DNA of 64,000 nucleotides from Monosporascus cannonballus (Eukaryota; Ascomycota; Sordariomycetes; Xylariales): assembly GCA_004154925.1 (NCBI GenBank), contig QJNS01000300.1, forward strand, positions 1 through 64,000, in the 5' to 3' direction. The first letter of the stretch is position 1. Every line of letters begins with the position of its first letter. This document shows positions 1 through 10,528 of the stretch, one piece after another. The notes under the pieces are model-generated. The model was given only the letters and a program-made list of their open reading frames with translations, searched no databases and was not told where the DNA came from. A program made the translations under genes and the position numbers.

Positions 1-1103
1 AGCAATATCGGAGCCCAAGAGCCCTATATCAGTGGATCACCCACAGCAAGTGGGATCAACGCTTCCTAGCTTCCTACAAGTCAATATACCCCCAAGAGCT
101 GTGCATCTGCTCCTTAGTAAGTGTGACACAACACGAAAAGGCGCCCCTATTCCAAATCAAAGCGCCGTATGTAGGCCAAATGTACACTACCTACAGGCAC
201 AGTAAGAACAACCTCCGTATTGGAGTTATCATATGCAAGATATTTTTGTGCCTGTTCGGTTAATCATGTCTTAGGTCTGAGGTATCCGATCCTCTTACGT
301 GCCTTGAGACCTCCATTCAGCTACTTCGCAGAATGGCGACCAGCAGTTCGTCCATAACATTACAGCAACCCTTGCCGTAGTTTGGCCTCGAGACCATTAG
401 AAAGAGAAACCCCCGTGTTTCCTCCGTAGGTCGCATATCCTTGGCTCCCCCCCCCCCGAAGTACATCAGACAACCCTCCTCTAACAAAACATATCCTTAT
501 CGAGCTTCTGAAGGCCAATCCAGAGAGAAGACAACACTGACTGATATACCAGATATTTGATCCTGGTGGACAAAGTTGATGGGAGAGAGGCAATATGCGC
601 CAAGGTCTCGGCCACGGGAAAGATATTCGTCTCTCGCAACTATTCGGAGTTCGATTGCGATCCCGCAAGAAGGAAACTGGATATCAACATAGAAGGAGCA
701 GTCAGAGACCGCAAGGATGATGAGTATAAATGTCTTGCGTGTCACGATTGTCAGCTTCGGCCTCTCTAGATGAAGGCAACTAGATTTGAGCTGATGACAA
801 TAAAGCCTATTGACCTCGTCTCCCAGCCCATCGTCCCTATACCGATTGATGCTACCTTTAGAGAATGCCCTACCGACAATAGCCCCTTCAGCTATCTCTC
901 CTTCCGGTGGTCTAGAGCACAAGCCTTCCAAAGTCTTGGAGACGGCAGTTGACCCAGGAAAGTCAGTTGCTTTCATCAGCACGACCGAGTTGTCTGGCAG
1001 CTCAGGGAAGAGCAGCCCTTCCGAACCTCAAGATGCTGACAGCGCCGTCAAGCCACTGCCTGAGTCTAGCCCATGGCTGTAACTCAACCATGTTGCTTCC
1101 AGC
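1..1103. other. Unassigned left flank
   Basis: No gene could be assigned. Open frames exist on both strands (about 557-769 on plus, 497-982 on minus), but neither begins at a convincing ATG nor resembles a family I know, and they overlap each other. A run of ten C lies near 449-458. The stretch sits just upstream of the decayed PEP-mutase-like gene and may itself contain gene relics. Confidence 0.4.
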
Positions 1104-2281
1104 GTGGATATACCCACGTCAGGGGCTAAGAAGCTTGGCAAGATGCTTGAGGAGATGGACGAATTGATTGTCTACCCGGGTGTTTATAATAGTCTCTCGA
1201 GAGGCACGGTCATCGAGTTAGGTTTCAGTGCGAGGTATATGGTACGTATGATGGGACCTGCAAATAAATTGGATGAGTTGCCAGTTATATCAGTCTAATG
1301 CTAATATCTTTAGACTGGCCCTGGTACCATAGCCTCCCGTCTTGGTCAACCCGACTTTGCCATCGCTCAACTACATGATATGCACAGAAACGCCAAGATG
1401 ATCGCCAGCCTCGACCCTTTTGGCCCCCCTCTGATCGCGGACATGGATACCGGCTACGAAGGTGAGTAACCAGAGATCTGTTCCTAGGTCCGATCATGAC
1501 AGCCCGTGCTGTAGAACAATAATCCGAGCAGGCGTGGCGGTTGCTCACTTAAGAAGACTAGGTGAGTGCCGATGTATTTCGACTTCCCCTCAGCCAGGTT
1601 TTCGGAGTCAACACTTTTACACTAAGCTCTTCTGGGGCCAGCGCGAATTCCCCAGAACCCCCGTGAGCGATCTTGTGGTGTCCAACCCTCTTTATCGCTG
1701 ACTAATTCGTGTCGCATAGGTTCTCACTAAGCGGTACGGCCACCTGAGCGGGAAGAAGGTCGTCCCCAGAGACGAATATCTGGCCCGAATACAAATGCTT
1801 GGATACGACGAATGCATCGCTTGGCTGCGAGCTGCTCGCAGCCAGAGAGCCGATTGGGCTACCGTAGGGTTTCGAATCGAAAGAGCAGGCAGCCCAGGCA
1901 GTTAAGGACTGTATGCCATTCCCTGAGTCATTTCCCCCTTTCTTGGCCTACCCCTAAGTAGTACATAACTGATTACTAATTTAAGTTGTTGTAGTGGCAC
2001 CTTGGCCGTTGCTGTTTAATTCAGTTGAGAACGGGAAAAGGTCCGTCATCACGGCCGATGAACCAGGTGAGAAGGGTTTCCGCATCACAATCTTCAGCTC
2101 TGCAACGGTGGCGCCGGCACATATTGTCATTCGCAAGACCTTGTCCCTATTGAAAACTATGGGGATCGTTCGGACTCCAGCTGATACCACACCGGTGAAG
2201 GTCTTTGAGGTTTGTGGGCTTAAGCATGGCATGGAGGTGGATATGAATACTGGCGGCAGTTCGTTTGTAGGCGGGGTGTAA
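1104..2281 (+). pseudogene. Decayed isocitrate lyase / PEP mutase superfamily gene
   Basis: Pieces in different frames match, in the right order, the fungal isocitrate-lyase/phosphoenolpyruvate-mutase family (C-C or C-P bond lyases and hydrolases acting on small keto or dicarboxylic acids). Seen: KMLEEMDELIVYPGVYNSL (from 1139), an intron 1242-1313, then TGPGTIASRLGQPDFAIAQL and the metal-site-like ADMDTGYEG (to about 1463), then RAGVAVAHL, KRYGHLSGKKVV (about 1730-1760), LGYDECIAWLRAA, and a C-terminal stretch ending FEVCGLKHGMEVD (1994-2281). Lesions: a base is missing after VEQ (about 1519), an extra A and a CAG-to-TAG-like change follow AHL (about 1555), roughly 24 residues including the usual IARTDA segment are missing between EYLARI and LGYDE, and the frame changes again near 1875. 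The gene cannot encode the full enzyme. The parent activity (oxaloacetase, methylisocitrate lyase-like or other) cannot be told. Confidence 0.85.
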
Positions 2282-3220
2282 ATTTCATACTCTGGGCTCT
2301 TTTATTCCATTACACTGTTGATCTGTCCAGTCTTTCTATCCTACCTACTCTTCCATCGGATTATATATTTTCTATTTCAGGAATTCCATCTGGATATTTT
2401 CCAATATCTACTCAATCAAGTTCGTTGACGCAACACAAATCCCGTTCTATGACTCCCCGAAGCTGGCGGGCTGCCTTGGGCTTTGCTAACTAATCGTGTG
2501 ATGAAGGCGTCTTGGCGATATGTATCTGTCAGTGGTTCACAAGGTCGAATAGAAGCTATTCTGAATCAGTTGATGTTCATTTGGGGTTGTATTTGTAGAT
2601 ATATGGCATAACATCACGTCCCGAATTGTGCCTTCCTCCCTTTCTTCACCACTTCTAACATTTCTCCATGTAGCGCACTAACAGGAACCCCCACCATGTG
2701 TGGTCTCCCTAGGAGTGGACTCTGAGCGATACATATTTCTAGGCGAACCTGGTAGAGGTGCCGTTCTACACGAGGCCAGGACCGGTTGTCCATGGAATCG
2801 GCTTCAGTATATAGGGGCATCTACGAACATATACCGAAGATTACATGCGAATGCATCCTCACTTTTCCCCAACAGTTTCTTTATGAAAGAATATTCCGCA
2901 TTAAAATATTGGGGATTTCCTCAAAGGGGTCACACAATACCTACCTACCTTATAGGCGCATTTGAAGAATGTTGTCGACCTCCCGGTCTTGGCACAGCCT
3001 CACGTGGCTGTGGCGAAGGCTCCGCTAGAGAACTCGAAAATCCCACTCCCGCTTGAATCGGCGCTTTTTAGTCTCACAATTGACAAAATCATCGACTTCG
3101 TCCGAACGGAGCCGCTGGCGATTTACGCCGTTAATCCAACAGGAAAATGCGTAAAGATAGGTGATATTAAGAAGTGAACGGCGAAGATCCCCGTTCCTTG
3201 GCGGAAAGCAACCAACCATC
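2282..3220. other. Gene-free spacer upstream of the Fungal_trans gene
   Basis: I searched all frames here for the N-terminal zinc cluster (CxxC plus basic residues) expected of the downstream regulator and found none. A frame at 2962-3177 is open but matches nothing I know and ends in a stop in front of the next gene. Confidence 0.5.
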
Positions 3221-5640
3221 ATGTCCCAAAGCACGGCAAATTATGATGGCGACTCTGGTACGATACCCTCCCTAGAGATTGGTTCTTTCGTTGCCGCCTC
3301 GCCCGATAATAGTGAGTTCATCGGCAGTTCCAGTGGAGTTTTCTTTGCCAATACTGTCTTTCGAGCTTTCGCAAAGTCCGCGCCGAACGCCAGTGCCAGT
3401 TGCTTGGATGGGGCAAATGTTCCGGACTCCGGCTCAATCCTCAGCTGCCTCGGTTCTTCCGATGGCTCACAAGAACAGGCTGTTGCCCCGATAGTACTCG
3501 ACACCGAACCCACAAATGAAGCCATTGGGGGTTCTTCGACACGGTCTTACGGAATTCAGGTGCCGGGCTTGGGAATCGCTCCTCCACCAGCCGTCGCCAA
3601 AAAGCTGTTAATGTTGTACTTTCAGCATTGGCACCCCCTTTTCCCAGTTCTTCACGGCCCCGCCTTCGTCGATGAGGTTAATAACTTCTACCAAGACGAT
3701 GAGAACCCGGACCCTGACGGGACTTCGAAAGGCGGTTTGAGGAAAAAGATTTGCCGAGTAGTGACGTTTCAGTGTGTCTTTAACATTGTGGCATTCACCA
3801 GCAGCGGACAGGTTTTAGACCCCGCATACAAGATTCAGTCTCTCTCAGCCTTGATGGCTCTACTGGGTATAATATCTAGCTCTACCGATATCCCTTCGCT
3901 TCAAGCTCTACTCGTCGCGGAAATATTTCTTGTCGTTAACATGTCCTTACGCAAAGCTTCAACCATCAACGGAACAGTTACTAGAATCATATACCATGCC
4001 GGCCTTCACCGTTGCCCGTCTCGCTACGTTGCGCTATCGCAGGAGACCTCTGACATGCGCAAGCGGATTTTCTGGAGTGCCTATGTCCTCGACAGGACTA
4101 TAAGCCAGCTCCTAGGCCATCCTTCCGCATTGCAGGACTCACATGTCGATGTGTGTATCCCTGGCTTGGCCGAGCTGCATAAACCGGTTCAACCCAGAAA
4201 CCGCTCCAACGAGTCGGCCACCGCTCTTGAAGATCAGGTCCGGGCTCATTTACCTAATAATCACTCGGATCAAAATCAACGGAGAGACATCAGCACTCAG
4301 TTGCGCTCGGAAATTTCGTTGCAGAGTCCTTCGTCCAACACATACGGCATTAATAGTGCGAGCCCAAATCAGAGCGAGAAGGGTGTAAAGTCTACACCTC
4401 GCGAACTCGTACTGAGCTATCTCGGTACATATTCACGACTCACTGGTGAAGTGGTCGACTTGTTTCATCAGTCGATACATAGCCGGTCCATTACCCACGA
4501 GAAGATACATAGCCTAACATGTAGGATCCAATCAGTAAGCAAACCCCGGTGCTTCACTCTAGCTCACTCTGGCTTTGTCCGTGGTCAGGCGGCATAAGTG
4601 CAATACCGCCGCGTTTAAAGAAGTTTCTCTGGGACCCTGTAGCCAAGTATTCCTAAACCTTCAACCAAACGAGAGCCGTATTTTACTGACTCTGCATATT
4701 GTAGTGGTGGAACGGACTTCCGTTGGCATTCCAAGACGCCTCTGAGCACGACTCTTCTTGTGCAGAAACTTCCTACGTGGCTTTCTTTACTATGCTATAC
4801 AACTATCTTATCATATTGGTCAACAGGCCCTTCCTCTCCTTACCGAGTCAGAGACCGGACTTCCAGTCTAGTCTACAAACCGCCCTCAGTGCCAGTTGCG
4901 GTATTATACAGAAGCTTAAGGGTCAGAAGGATGACCCGTTTCATGTGGCGTGGCCCGGAACGCTCCCCGCGGTATGGATGTCAGGCCTAGTCATCGCATT
5001 CGCAAGTCTTCTACGGCTATATCCGCTCGCAAAGGCTAGGTTGTATGTTTACTTCTATGAAGTTATTAGCTGATCCCATCATCTACCTTAGTATAGAACG
5101 AGATGATACTGATACAAGAATTATAGGGAGATCGAGCATTGTCTTAAACTACTTGATGTTATGGGTTCTAGGTGGTCTAGCGCACGGCACTGTCATCAGG
5201 CTTTGAAACGCCTTCTTGATCAGCTCTCCAATCAGGTTTTAGGGGGTTCCCTAGATCCGAATCCTGGAATACCGACAGCACAATCAGCTGATATCATTCA
5301 AATACACCCACATTCCGAGATGGGGCTCCAAGATGCCAGTAATGCGCAATATCAGCAAAGGGGGACAAAACGGAGGTTCCATGATGAGATGGGGGATCGC
5401 CAGGTGGATCAGTTTCAATTCATTAATATCAACGCGCAGATGGGTGTGGGTGCCCTACCGTTTCCCGTGCTGGAGTACAACGGCCCGGACTTCGGATTTG
5501 ATGCTACGCAAGTATCTAGTGTAGGAGCTCCCCACAACTTGGCTTCCAATCTTAACGCGGATGCCGGCGGGTTCTTCGGCAATGTGAGCTGGGATGCCTT
5601 TATACAAGGCCTCGGTGTCGACGGTCGTTTCAACATGTGA
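3221..5640 (+). CDS. Fungal_trans-domain regulator lacking a visible Zn2Cys6 cluster
   Basis: Three exons (3221-4534, 4705-5042, 5127-5640) give about 721 residues; both introns have GT-AG ends and the phases agree. The protein carries the middle homology region of fungal zinc-cluster regulators (Fungal_trans, PF04082): EFIGSSSGVFF near residue 27, HWHPLFPVLHGPAF near residue 137, RKRIFWSAYVLDR near residue 280 and WWNGLPLAFQD straight after intron 1. The family normally starts with a Zn2Cys6 DNA-binding domain; none is seen upstream to about 2600. The first ATG in the open frame is at 3221, and upstream of it only a GTG (3161) extends the frame. So this is an N-terminally truncated regulator, a cluster-less co-regulator, or a gene with a distant first exon that I missed. 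It is convergent with the next gene; the stops are 85 bp apart. Confidence 0.75.
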
Positions 5641-5725
5641 AATGGTCGTAGCACGGCATGGGGTCATCGCGGTGTGTTGTAGGCTGTTGCGGACGGCGGT
5701 CGTCCGCGGATGACATTTTAATGTA

Positions 5726-6616
5726 CTACCAAAGAAACTGCTCTCTGAACTCGCGGGGCAATTCGATTTTACCACCTTCGCAAGAAACCGAATCTGGTGG
5801 CGAGGACACAGCTTCGCCGATTCTCGGCGAAGAATCATACACAGACTCCTGCCGGTCTAGCATGACATTGTTCCCCATGTCCAACCCAGCCGCGCTATCG
5901 CTGCACTCTGACGGCGATTTTGTTGATTCGTTCAGCATTGCGTGGGCCCATCTCTTGATGTCGTCCGCTGTCTTCAAGGGGTACTGTTCCCACTGAGCAA
6001 GCAGTCTCATATTTCCGGCTTTACTACTATCAGTATGTGAGATTGACGTTGTCGATTGCGGACTCCCTTGATGTCTATTACTGAAAGCAGCATCAATTGT
6101 GCAGCGGTCGGTCAAGGATAGAAGGCGAAGCAGAGCATTCTCCACCTCCTCCAATCGATGTTCCAGGGCTCCTGTGTAGCCCTTGGCTGGGCCCCTATTT
6201 ATAATCAGAAGGAGCATGCTAAGTGGTTCACAACAGTTACCTTTTCTGTGGTCTCGGCCATGTACAGTCTCTATTGTGCGTCCGGCAACGGGAACAAACT
6301 GGCCTATCATTGCTCAGCAACCTGCTGCGTAAAGCTTGTAGGCACTGGCATGCCGTACCTTTCTCCGTCACACTGAGCCGAGGTTAGCAAACAGCGTACA
6401 AGTGGATGGCTAAACCATACGTGGGATGGGTCATCCTCCCACCTTTTGCTTTCTGGAGCGACACCCACCTATTACCCATTGGTCAGCGGATGGCGGACGG
6501 CGCATGGCACAGGATAAAATATGTTCAAGGAGATACTCCTCGGGGAGTCCTGTTTCATGGAATGGGACGAGGAGTTACCCACTGCATACTACCCGGCCCC
6601 GGGAGGACGAACTCAT
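5726..6616 (-). CDS. Small Zn2Cys6 transcription factor with micro-exons
   Basis: Five exons on the minus strand (6616-6583, 6468-6443, 6372-6359, 6303-6241, 6194-5726) join to 606 nt, 201 residues. The joined N-terminus reads VVCSGCRSRKQKCDGE then RPVCSRCRTHNRDCTW, a perfect C-x2-C-x6-C-x6-C-x2-C-x6-C binuclear zinc cluster, followed by the family's linker RGPAKGYTGALEHRLEEV and a leucine-rich coiled segment. The C-terminus ends in QFLW, as I recall for other short fungal proteins of this class. No Fungal_trans domain is present. The four introns (114, 70, 55 and 46 nt) all fall within the first 46 codons; intron 2 has a weak GTGGGA donor. The last exon alone is open but starts without the zinc cluster, so automated calls may truncate the gene. 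Probably a DNA-binding regulator; target unknown. Confidence 0.75.
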
Positions 6617-7127
6617 TATCTAAAGATACGGTCGCCGCTTAGAGTGTAGGCGTATGTAACCAACAAATAACCGAAAGTACCTAGCCGTCGGCTCAGAGTT
6701 TCTGAGGGTGACAGACTCCTTGTCACCATAAAATTGCGACTGGCGAAATTTATGAGTTTTTCGATCGAACCTGGGCGTCCTTCTCTCGGGTATTCTTTTA
6801 AGCGCCTTTAAAGAACCAAGCTTACTAAGGCATTTCAAAAGCGAACCAATCGGACTTTCGACCGGTCAATTGAGAGCAGTTCGATCATGCGGACACGGGG
6901 CCGTACCATCGCCAAAACGTTAAACCGAGAACTCTGGCCGAGCCCGGCAGCCATGGCATGATACACCACGTCCACGAATAAGACGCTTCGGAAGATATAT
7001 TACCTTGTAATACTCGAGGCCTTCTGATGGCCAAGTAACACTTCTGCACTCTTGGAAATAATACATTTACTACTTAACGTCATAGTTGGCATTCCCACAG
7101 GCGTCTCATTCCTGCCGCACTTCCGCC
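6617..7127. promoter_or_regulatory. Divergent intergenic region
   Basis: This 511-bp stretch lies between the start codons of the minus-strand Zn2Cys6 gene and the plus-strand dehalogenase-like gene, so it should hold both promoters. I see no clear TATA box and no obvious CGG-n-CCG zinc-cluster site that I would defend. Confidence 0.4.
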
Positions 7128-8039
7128 ATGTTTGAAGGGTTCCAGTCGTTCTCGATTCTTACACAAACGGTGCCGGGGGTCTCTATCCAGGGACTAAAAA
7201 GCCAGAACTCGAGCTTCAAACTCCCCGCGCTTTTGTTGCTCCATGGTTTCCCCCAAAGCCGTCATATCTGGCATCGGGTAGCCCCTAGACTTGTCGACAA
7301 GTATACCGTGGTCATCCTCGACTTGCGCGGCTATGGAGATTCGTCGAAACCCAACGATGTATCTGCCTACGCGAAGAGCGCGATGGCACGGGACTGCGCG
7401 GTAGTGATGGAGCATCTCGGCTGTGATGAATACTACGTCTGCGCGCACGACCGCGGCGCTCGAGTTGCGCACAAGCTGTGTGTCGACTACCCCCAGCGCG
7501 TGAAGAAGGCTATCTTCCTAGATATCTGTCCTACCCTAGCCATGTATTCTGCGACCGACTTCGAATTTGCTAAGGCCTATTTCCATTGGTTCTTCCTTAT
7601 CCAACAGGAACCGCTCCCTGAGACCCTGATCTCCACCAACCCGCAGAGGTTCGCAGAGCTCTTCATGGGAGGACAACAGCGGGATGGCCTTAGTATTTTT
7701 GATGAGGAATGCTTCGATTATTACGTCAAGAGTCTAGGAGACCCTCCCACGGTACATGCTATGTGCCAAGATTATCGTGCTAGCGCCACGTTGGATATGG
7801 AGGAGGCCCGAAAGGATATAAAGGAAGGGCGGTTAATCAGAAGCCCTTTACTAGTTCTATGGGGAAAGCACGGCGTTATTGAGAAGTGCTTCGATGCCCT
7901 CAAGGAGTGGCATGCGGTTGCCGACGACGGAGTATTAGTCGACGGGTACAGCGTCGAATCGGGCCATTATATACCGGAGCAAGCGCCGGATGATGTTATT
8001 TCTGCTATCTTGAGCTTTTTCTCGTATAATAAATCGTGA
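7128..8039 (+). CDS. Fluoroacetate dehalogenase-like alpha/beta hydrolase
   Basis: Single-exon gene, 303 residues from the ATG at 7128 (the frame is open further upstream but without an ATG). The fold is alpha/beta hydrolase: HGFP oxyanion motif near residue 39, nucleophile motif HDRGAR with Asp near residue 108, and catalytic His in ESGHYIPEQAPD near the end. The residues that mark fluoroacetate dehalogenases are all there: two Arg around the nucleophile (RGAR), the FHWFF motif giving the His-Trp halide site, and CQDYRA giving the halide-site Tyr. Known relatives cleave C-F or C-Cl in haloacetates to glycolate; epoxide hydrolase relatives share the fold but also need a cap Tyr pair. Asp rather than Ser as nucleophile rules out an esterase. 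Predicted cytosolic (no signal peptide). The sequence supports the dehalogenase subfamily well; the natural substrate is inferred only. Confidence 0.85.
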   Translation: MFEGFQSFSILTQTVPGVSIQGLKSQNSSFKLPALLLLHGFPQSRHIWHRVAPRLVDKYTVVILDLRGYGDSSKPNDVSAYAKSAMARDCAVVMEHLGCDEYYVCAHDRGARVAHKLCVDYPQRVKKAIFLDICPTLAMYSATDFEFAKAYFHWFFLIQQEPLPETLISTNPQRFAELFMGGQQRDGLSIFDEECFDYYVKSLGDPPTVHAMCQDYRASATLDMEEARKDIKEGRLIRSPLLVLWGKHGVIEKCFDALKEWHAVADDGVLVDGYSVESGHYIPEQAPDDVISAILSFFSYNKS

Positions 8040-8640
8040 TCTTGCACGTACCATAGAAGCAGCACGAACTTTCTATTGCAGCATGGGTTGGGCAATCCTT
8101 TGTGACAATCCCCTAAGCATTAGCATATGCTAGTGCAGATGTCCAAAATCTTTCTCTGGCCTGATGTCTCTTGTAGTCTCGGACGCTTTTCTCAAATCCC
8201 CAACTTGTTAGACTAAGATTATAAGCATGAACGCTGAACGTCAATAAGGAAGCCCATGACGGCGCACCACTGATTGGCTGCACAACCCCTATTTGCCACC
8301 GGTGCCCTGCAAGAGCATTCAGAGACTTAATACACAAGGCTCATTGCACTACAATTTCCCGTAAACTCAGGATCCGTTTGGTTCTCCCTTTGGGCAGAGC
8401 ACAGTGTAGGCTAAGTTTATTCGTTCCGGTCTCGGTGCCGTCGGTGGGGGCGCCGCCGGTCGGGGTCGGGCCGCCAAGCTTCGGGGGTTTCTTTAGCCGA
8501 GGCCACCGTTGGATGCTGACCACTACAAATACAATCTAATTCGCCGTAACCGGGGCGGAATGAGGAGAGCAATGGGCATGTCTAACCGTCGTCTGTGATT
8601 CTGCTATGGGAAATAGCTCTCTGCGACACACAGGAGCAAG
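8040..8640. other. Spacer with dehydrogenase promoter
   Basis: No supported gene. Short minus-strand frames (8113-8337, 8341-8523) lack family resemblance. A GC-rich tract at about 8430-8485 precedes the tartrate dehydrogenase-like gene. Confidence 0.4.
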
Positions 8641-9729
8641 ATGGTAACGAAACCTCTCAGAATCGCCGTCATCCCCGGCGATGGCATAGGGACCGAAGTC
8701 ATGCCGTATGGCGTCCGCGCCCTTGAAGCGGCAGCAAAGGTCTTCAACCTCAACTTGGAGTTCGAGTCCTTCGACTTTTCCAGCTGCGAGTACTACAAGA
8801 AGCATGGAGACATGTTACCGCCCGACTGGAAGGAGACCCTGCTCAAGTTCGACGCCATCTACTTCGGCGCCGTGGGCATGCCCGATCTCGTGCCGGACGA
8901 CGTCTCGCTCTGGGGCAGCCTGCTGAAGTTCCGCCGGGAATTCGACCAGTACATCAACCTCAGGCCGTGCCGCCTGATGCCCGGCGTCAAGTCGCCCCTG
9001 GCCGACCGCAAGCCCGGCGACATCGACTTCTGGATCGTCCGCGAGAACACCGAGGGCGAGTACAGCAGCATCGGCGGCAAGATCTTCGAGGGCACCGACC
9101 GGGAGACGGTCGTCCAGGAGACGGTGATGACGAGGACGGGCGTCGACAGGGTGCTCCGCTACGCGTTCGACCTCGCGAAGAGCCGGCCGCTGCGGCACCT
9201 CACGAGCGCCACTAAGAGCAACGGTATCAGCATCACGATGCCGTACTGGGACTCCCGGGTGCGCGAGATGGCCAAGAACTACCCGGACGTCAAGGTCGAC
9301 AAGTACCACATCGATATCCTGACGGCCCATTTCGTCCAGCGGCCCCAGATCTTTGACGTCATCGTGGGGAGTAATCTCTTCGGAGATATCCTCTCCGATC
9401 TCGGCCCAGCGTGTACGGGCACGATCGGCATCGCTCCGTCGGGAAACATTAACCCGGAGGGGAAGTTCCCTAGCCTCTTCGAGCCGGTCCACGGAAGCGC
9501 CCCCGACATCGCGGGCAAGGGGGTTGCGAATCCAGTAGGTATGGTATGGGCGGGGCAAATGCTACTGCAGCACTTCGGCTTTCAGGAAGCGGCCGACGCG
9601 GTGCTGAAAGCAATTGAGACGGTATTGGCCCGGTCCGAGCCGGATGTCCTCACGGCTGACATGGGTGGAAAAGGTACGACGAAGAGCTTAGGAGAAGCTA
9701 TCGAGAAAGAGATATTGGCGGCCCGGTAG
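8641..9729 (+). CDS. Tartrate / D-malate dehydrogenase-like (isopropylmalate dehydrogenase family)
   Basis: Single exon, 362 residues, the usual length for this family of NAD+- and divalent-metal-dependent beta-decarboxylating dehydrogenases. Seen: IAVIPGDGIGTEV at the N-terminus, the loop AVGMPDLVPDDVSLWGSLL typical of the tartrate/D-malate branch rather than isopropylmalate or isocitrate enzymes, WIVRENTEGEYSSIGG, the catalytic-Lys region TSATKSNG, the metal-binding GSNLFGDILSDLG and the cofactor region EPVHGSAPDIAGKG. It would oxidise tartrate, D-malate or a related 2-hydroxy acid, with or without decarboxylation. Codons in 8850-9330 are markedly G/C-ending compared with the flanking DNA, so large antisense open frames appear there; they are shadows. 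It shares orientation with the dehalogenase-like gene, 601 bp downstream of it, but a fungal operon is not implied. Confidence 0.9.
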   Translation: MVTKPLRIAVIPGDGIGTEVMPYGVRALEAAAKVFNLNLEFESFDFSSCEYYKKHGDMLPPDWKETLLKFDAIYFGAVGMPDLVPDDVSLWGSLLKFRREFDQYINLRPCRLMPGVKSPLADRKPGDIDFWIVRENTEGEYSSIGGKIFEGTDRETVVQETVMTRTGVDRVLRYAFDLAKSRPLRHLTSATKSNGISITMPYWDSRVREMAKNYPDVKVDKYHIDILTAHFVQRPQIFDVIVGSNLFGDILSDLGPACTGTIGIAPSGNINPEGKFPSLFEPVHGSAPDIAGKGVANPVGMVWAGQMLLQHFGFQEAADAVLKAIETVLARSEPDVLTADMGGKGTTKSLGEAIEKEILAAR

Positions 9730-10528
9730 AGTCTATTCGTCATTTATGATGATAGGTAGAAAATGAGCGTCTATACCAACCGAGTTTCTGGATTTTTGCG
9801 TCAGTCTAGTATGATCTTCGTTGAACACTAGACACGCTCAAGGGCTGTACCAACATCTTTCTCATCTATGTTAGACCTGTAACTATACATACCAAGCAAG
9901 TATGAGGAATTTGAGGAGATGCCTCGAACGAAATATTTACACGAATCTGAGATATAAAACGCGCTGCGACAATATCTAATTCACCCCCTCACACATACCT
10001 GGGTATCGGAACACCCCTGTCCAACATATTTCAAAGCGGTATGTGACTTTGAGCTATGACAAGATGCGTGTAACAAAGTGGTTTCCTTCGGCTGCGCCGT
10101 GCCCCGGCAAGAATTCACCATGCTATTTATGCGTAAAAGCGTCAAGGGGGATATTGTCAACTGGGAGGTAGGGGTTTTTTGAAGACACATTAAAGGGCTT
10201 GGAGACGGGATGTGTTGCTTCGTAGGGCATGTCGTTATTTGATGTCGTAGTTGCAATTCAAATCCGGCGTAAATCCATATTTGCACCTATGCTTAAACCC
10301 CTGAATGACTCAAGGGACACTACTCATCAACGAAGATCGGAATGTCAAGGCTTTAAATGCGCCTCTTCTTGACCACCAATTAATCTCATCCTAGCGGGCT
10401 AAGCCATCAGGGATAGAAAGCCGAATGAAAGGCATAAGCAATCGACAGATTGATATGAATTCGACACTTTAAACACCGTGACGCCGGACCATGCACTATA
10501 CAACCGAGCCCGAGCTGGCCTATGCCCA
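9730..10528. other. Gene-free spacer
   Basis: Between the stop of the plus-strand dehydrogenase and the stop of the minus-strand acetyltransferase; it should hold both 3' ends. A minus-strand frame at 9981-10286 has no recognisable features. Confidence 0.4.

Noticed and set aside
497..982. 161-codon minus-strand open frame
   Set aside because: No recognisable family and overlapping open frames on the plus strand; it could be coding, but I cannot support it.
3221..6616. The zinc-cluster-less regulator and the opposite-strand zinc-cluster gene as two halves of one gene split by an inversion
   Set aside because: The orientation fits a simple inversion, but the small gene has a natural-looking C-terminus (QFLW) and its own linker, and I see no matching sequences at the possible breakpoints. 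Two separate genes are simpler.
8815..9558. 247-codon minus-strand open frame
   Set aside because: Antisense shadow of the GC-rich dehydrogenase gene; it is Arg/Asp/Val-rich with no family features.
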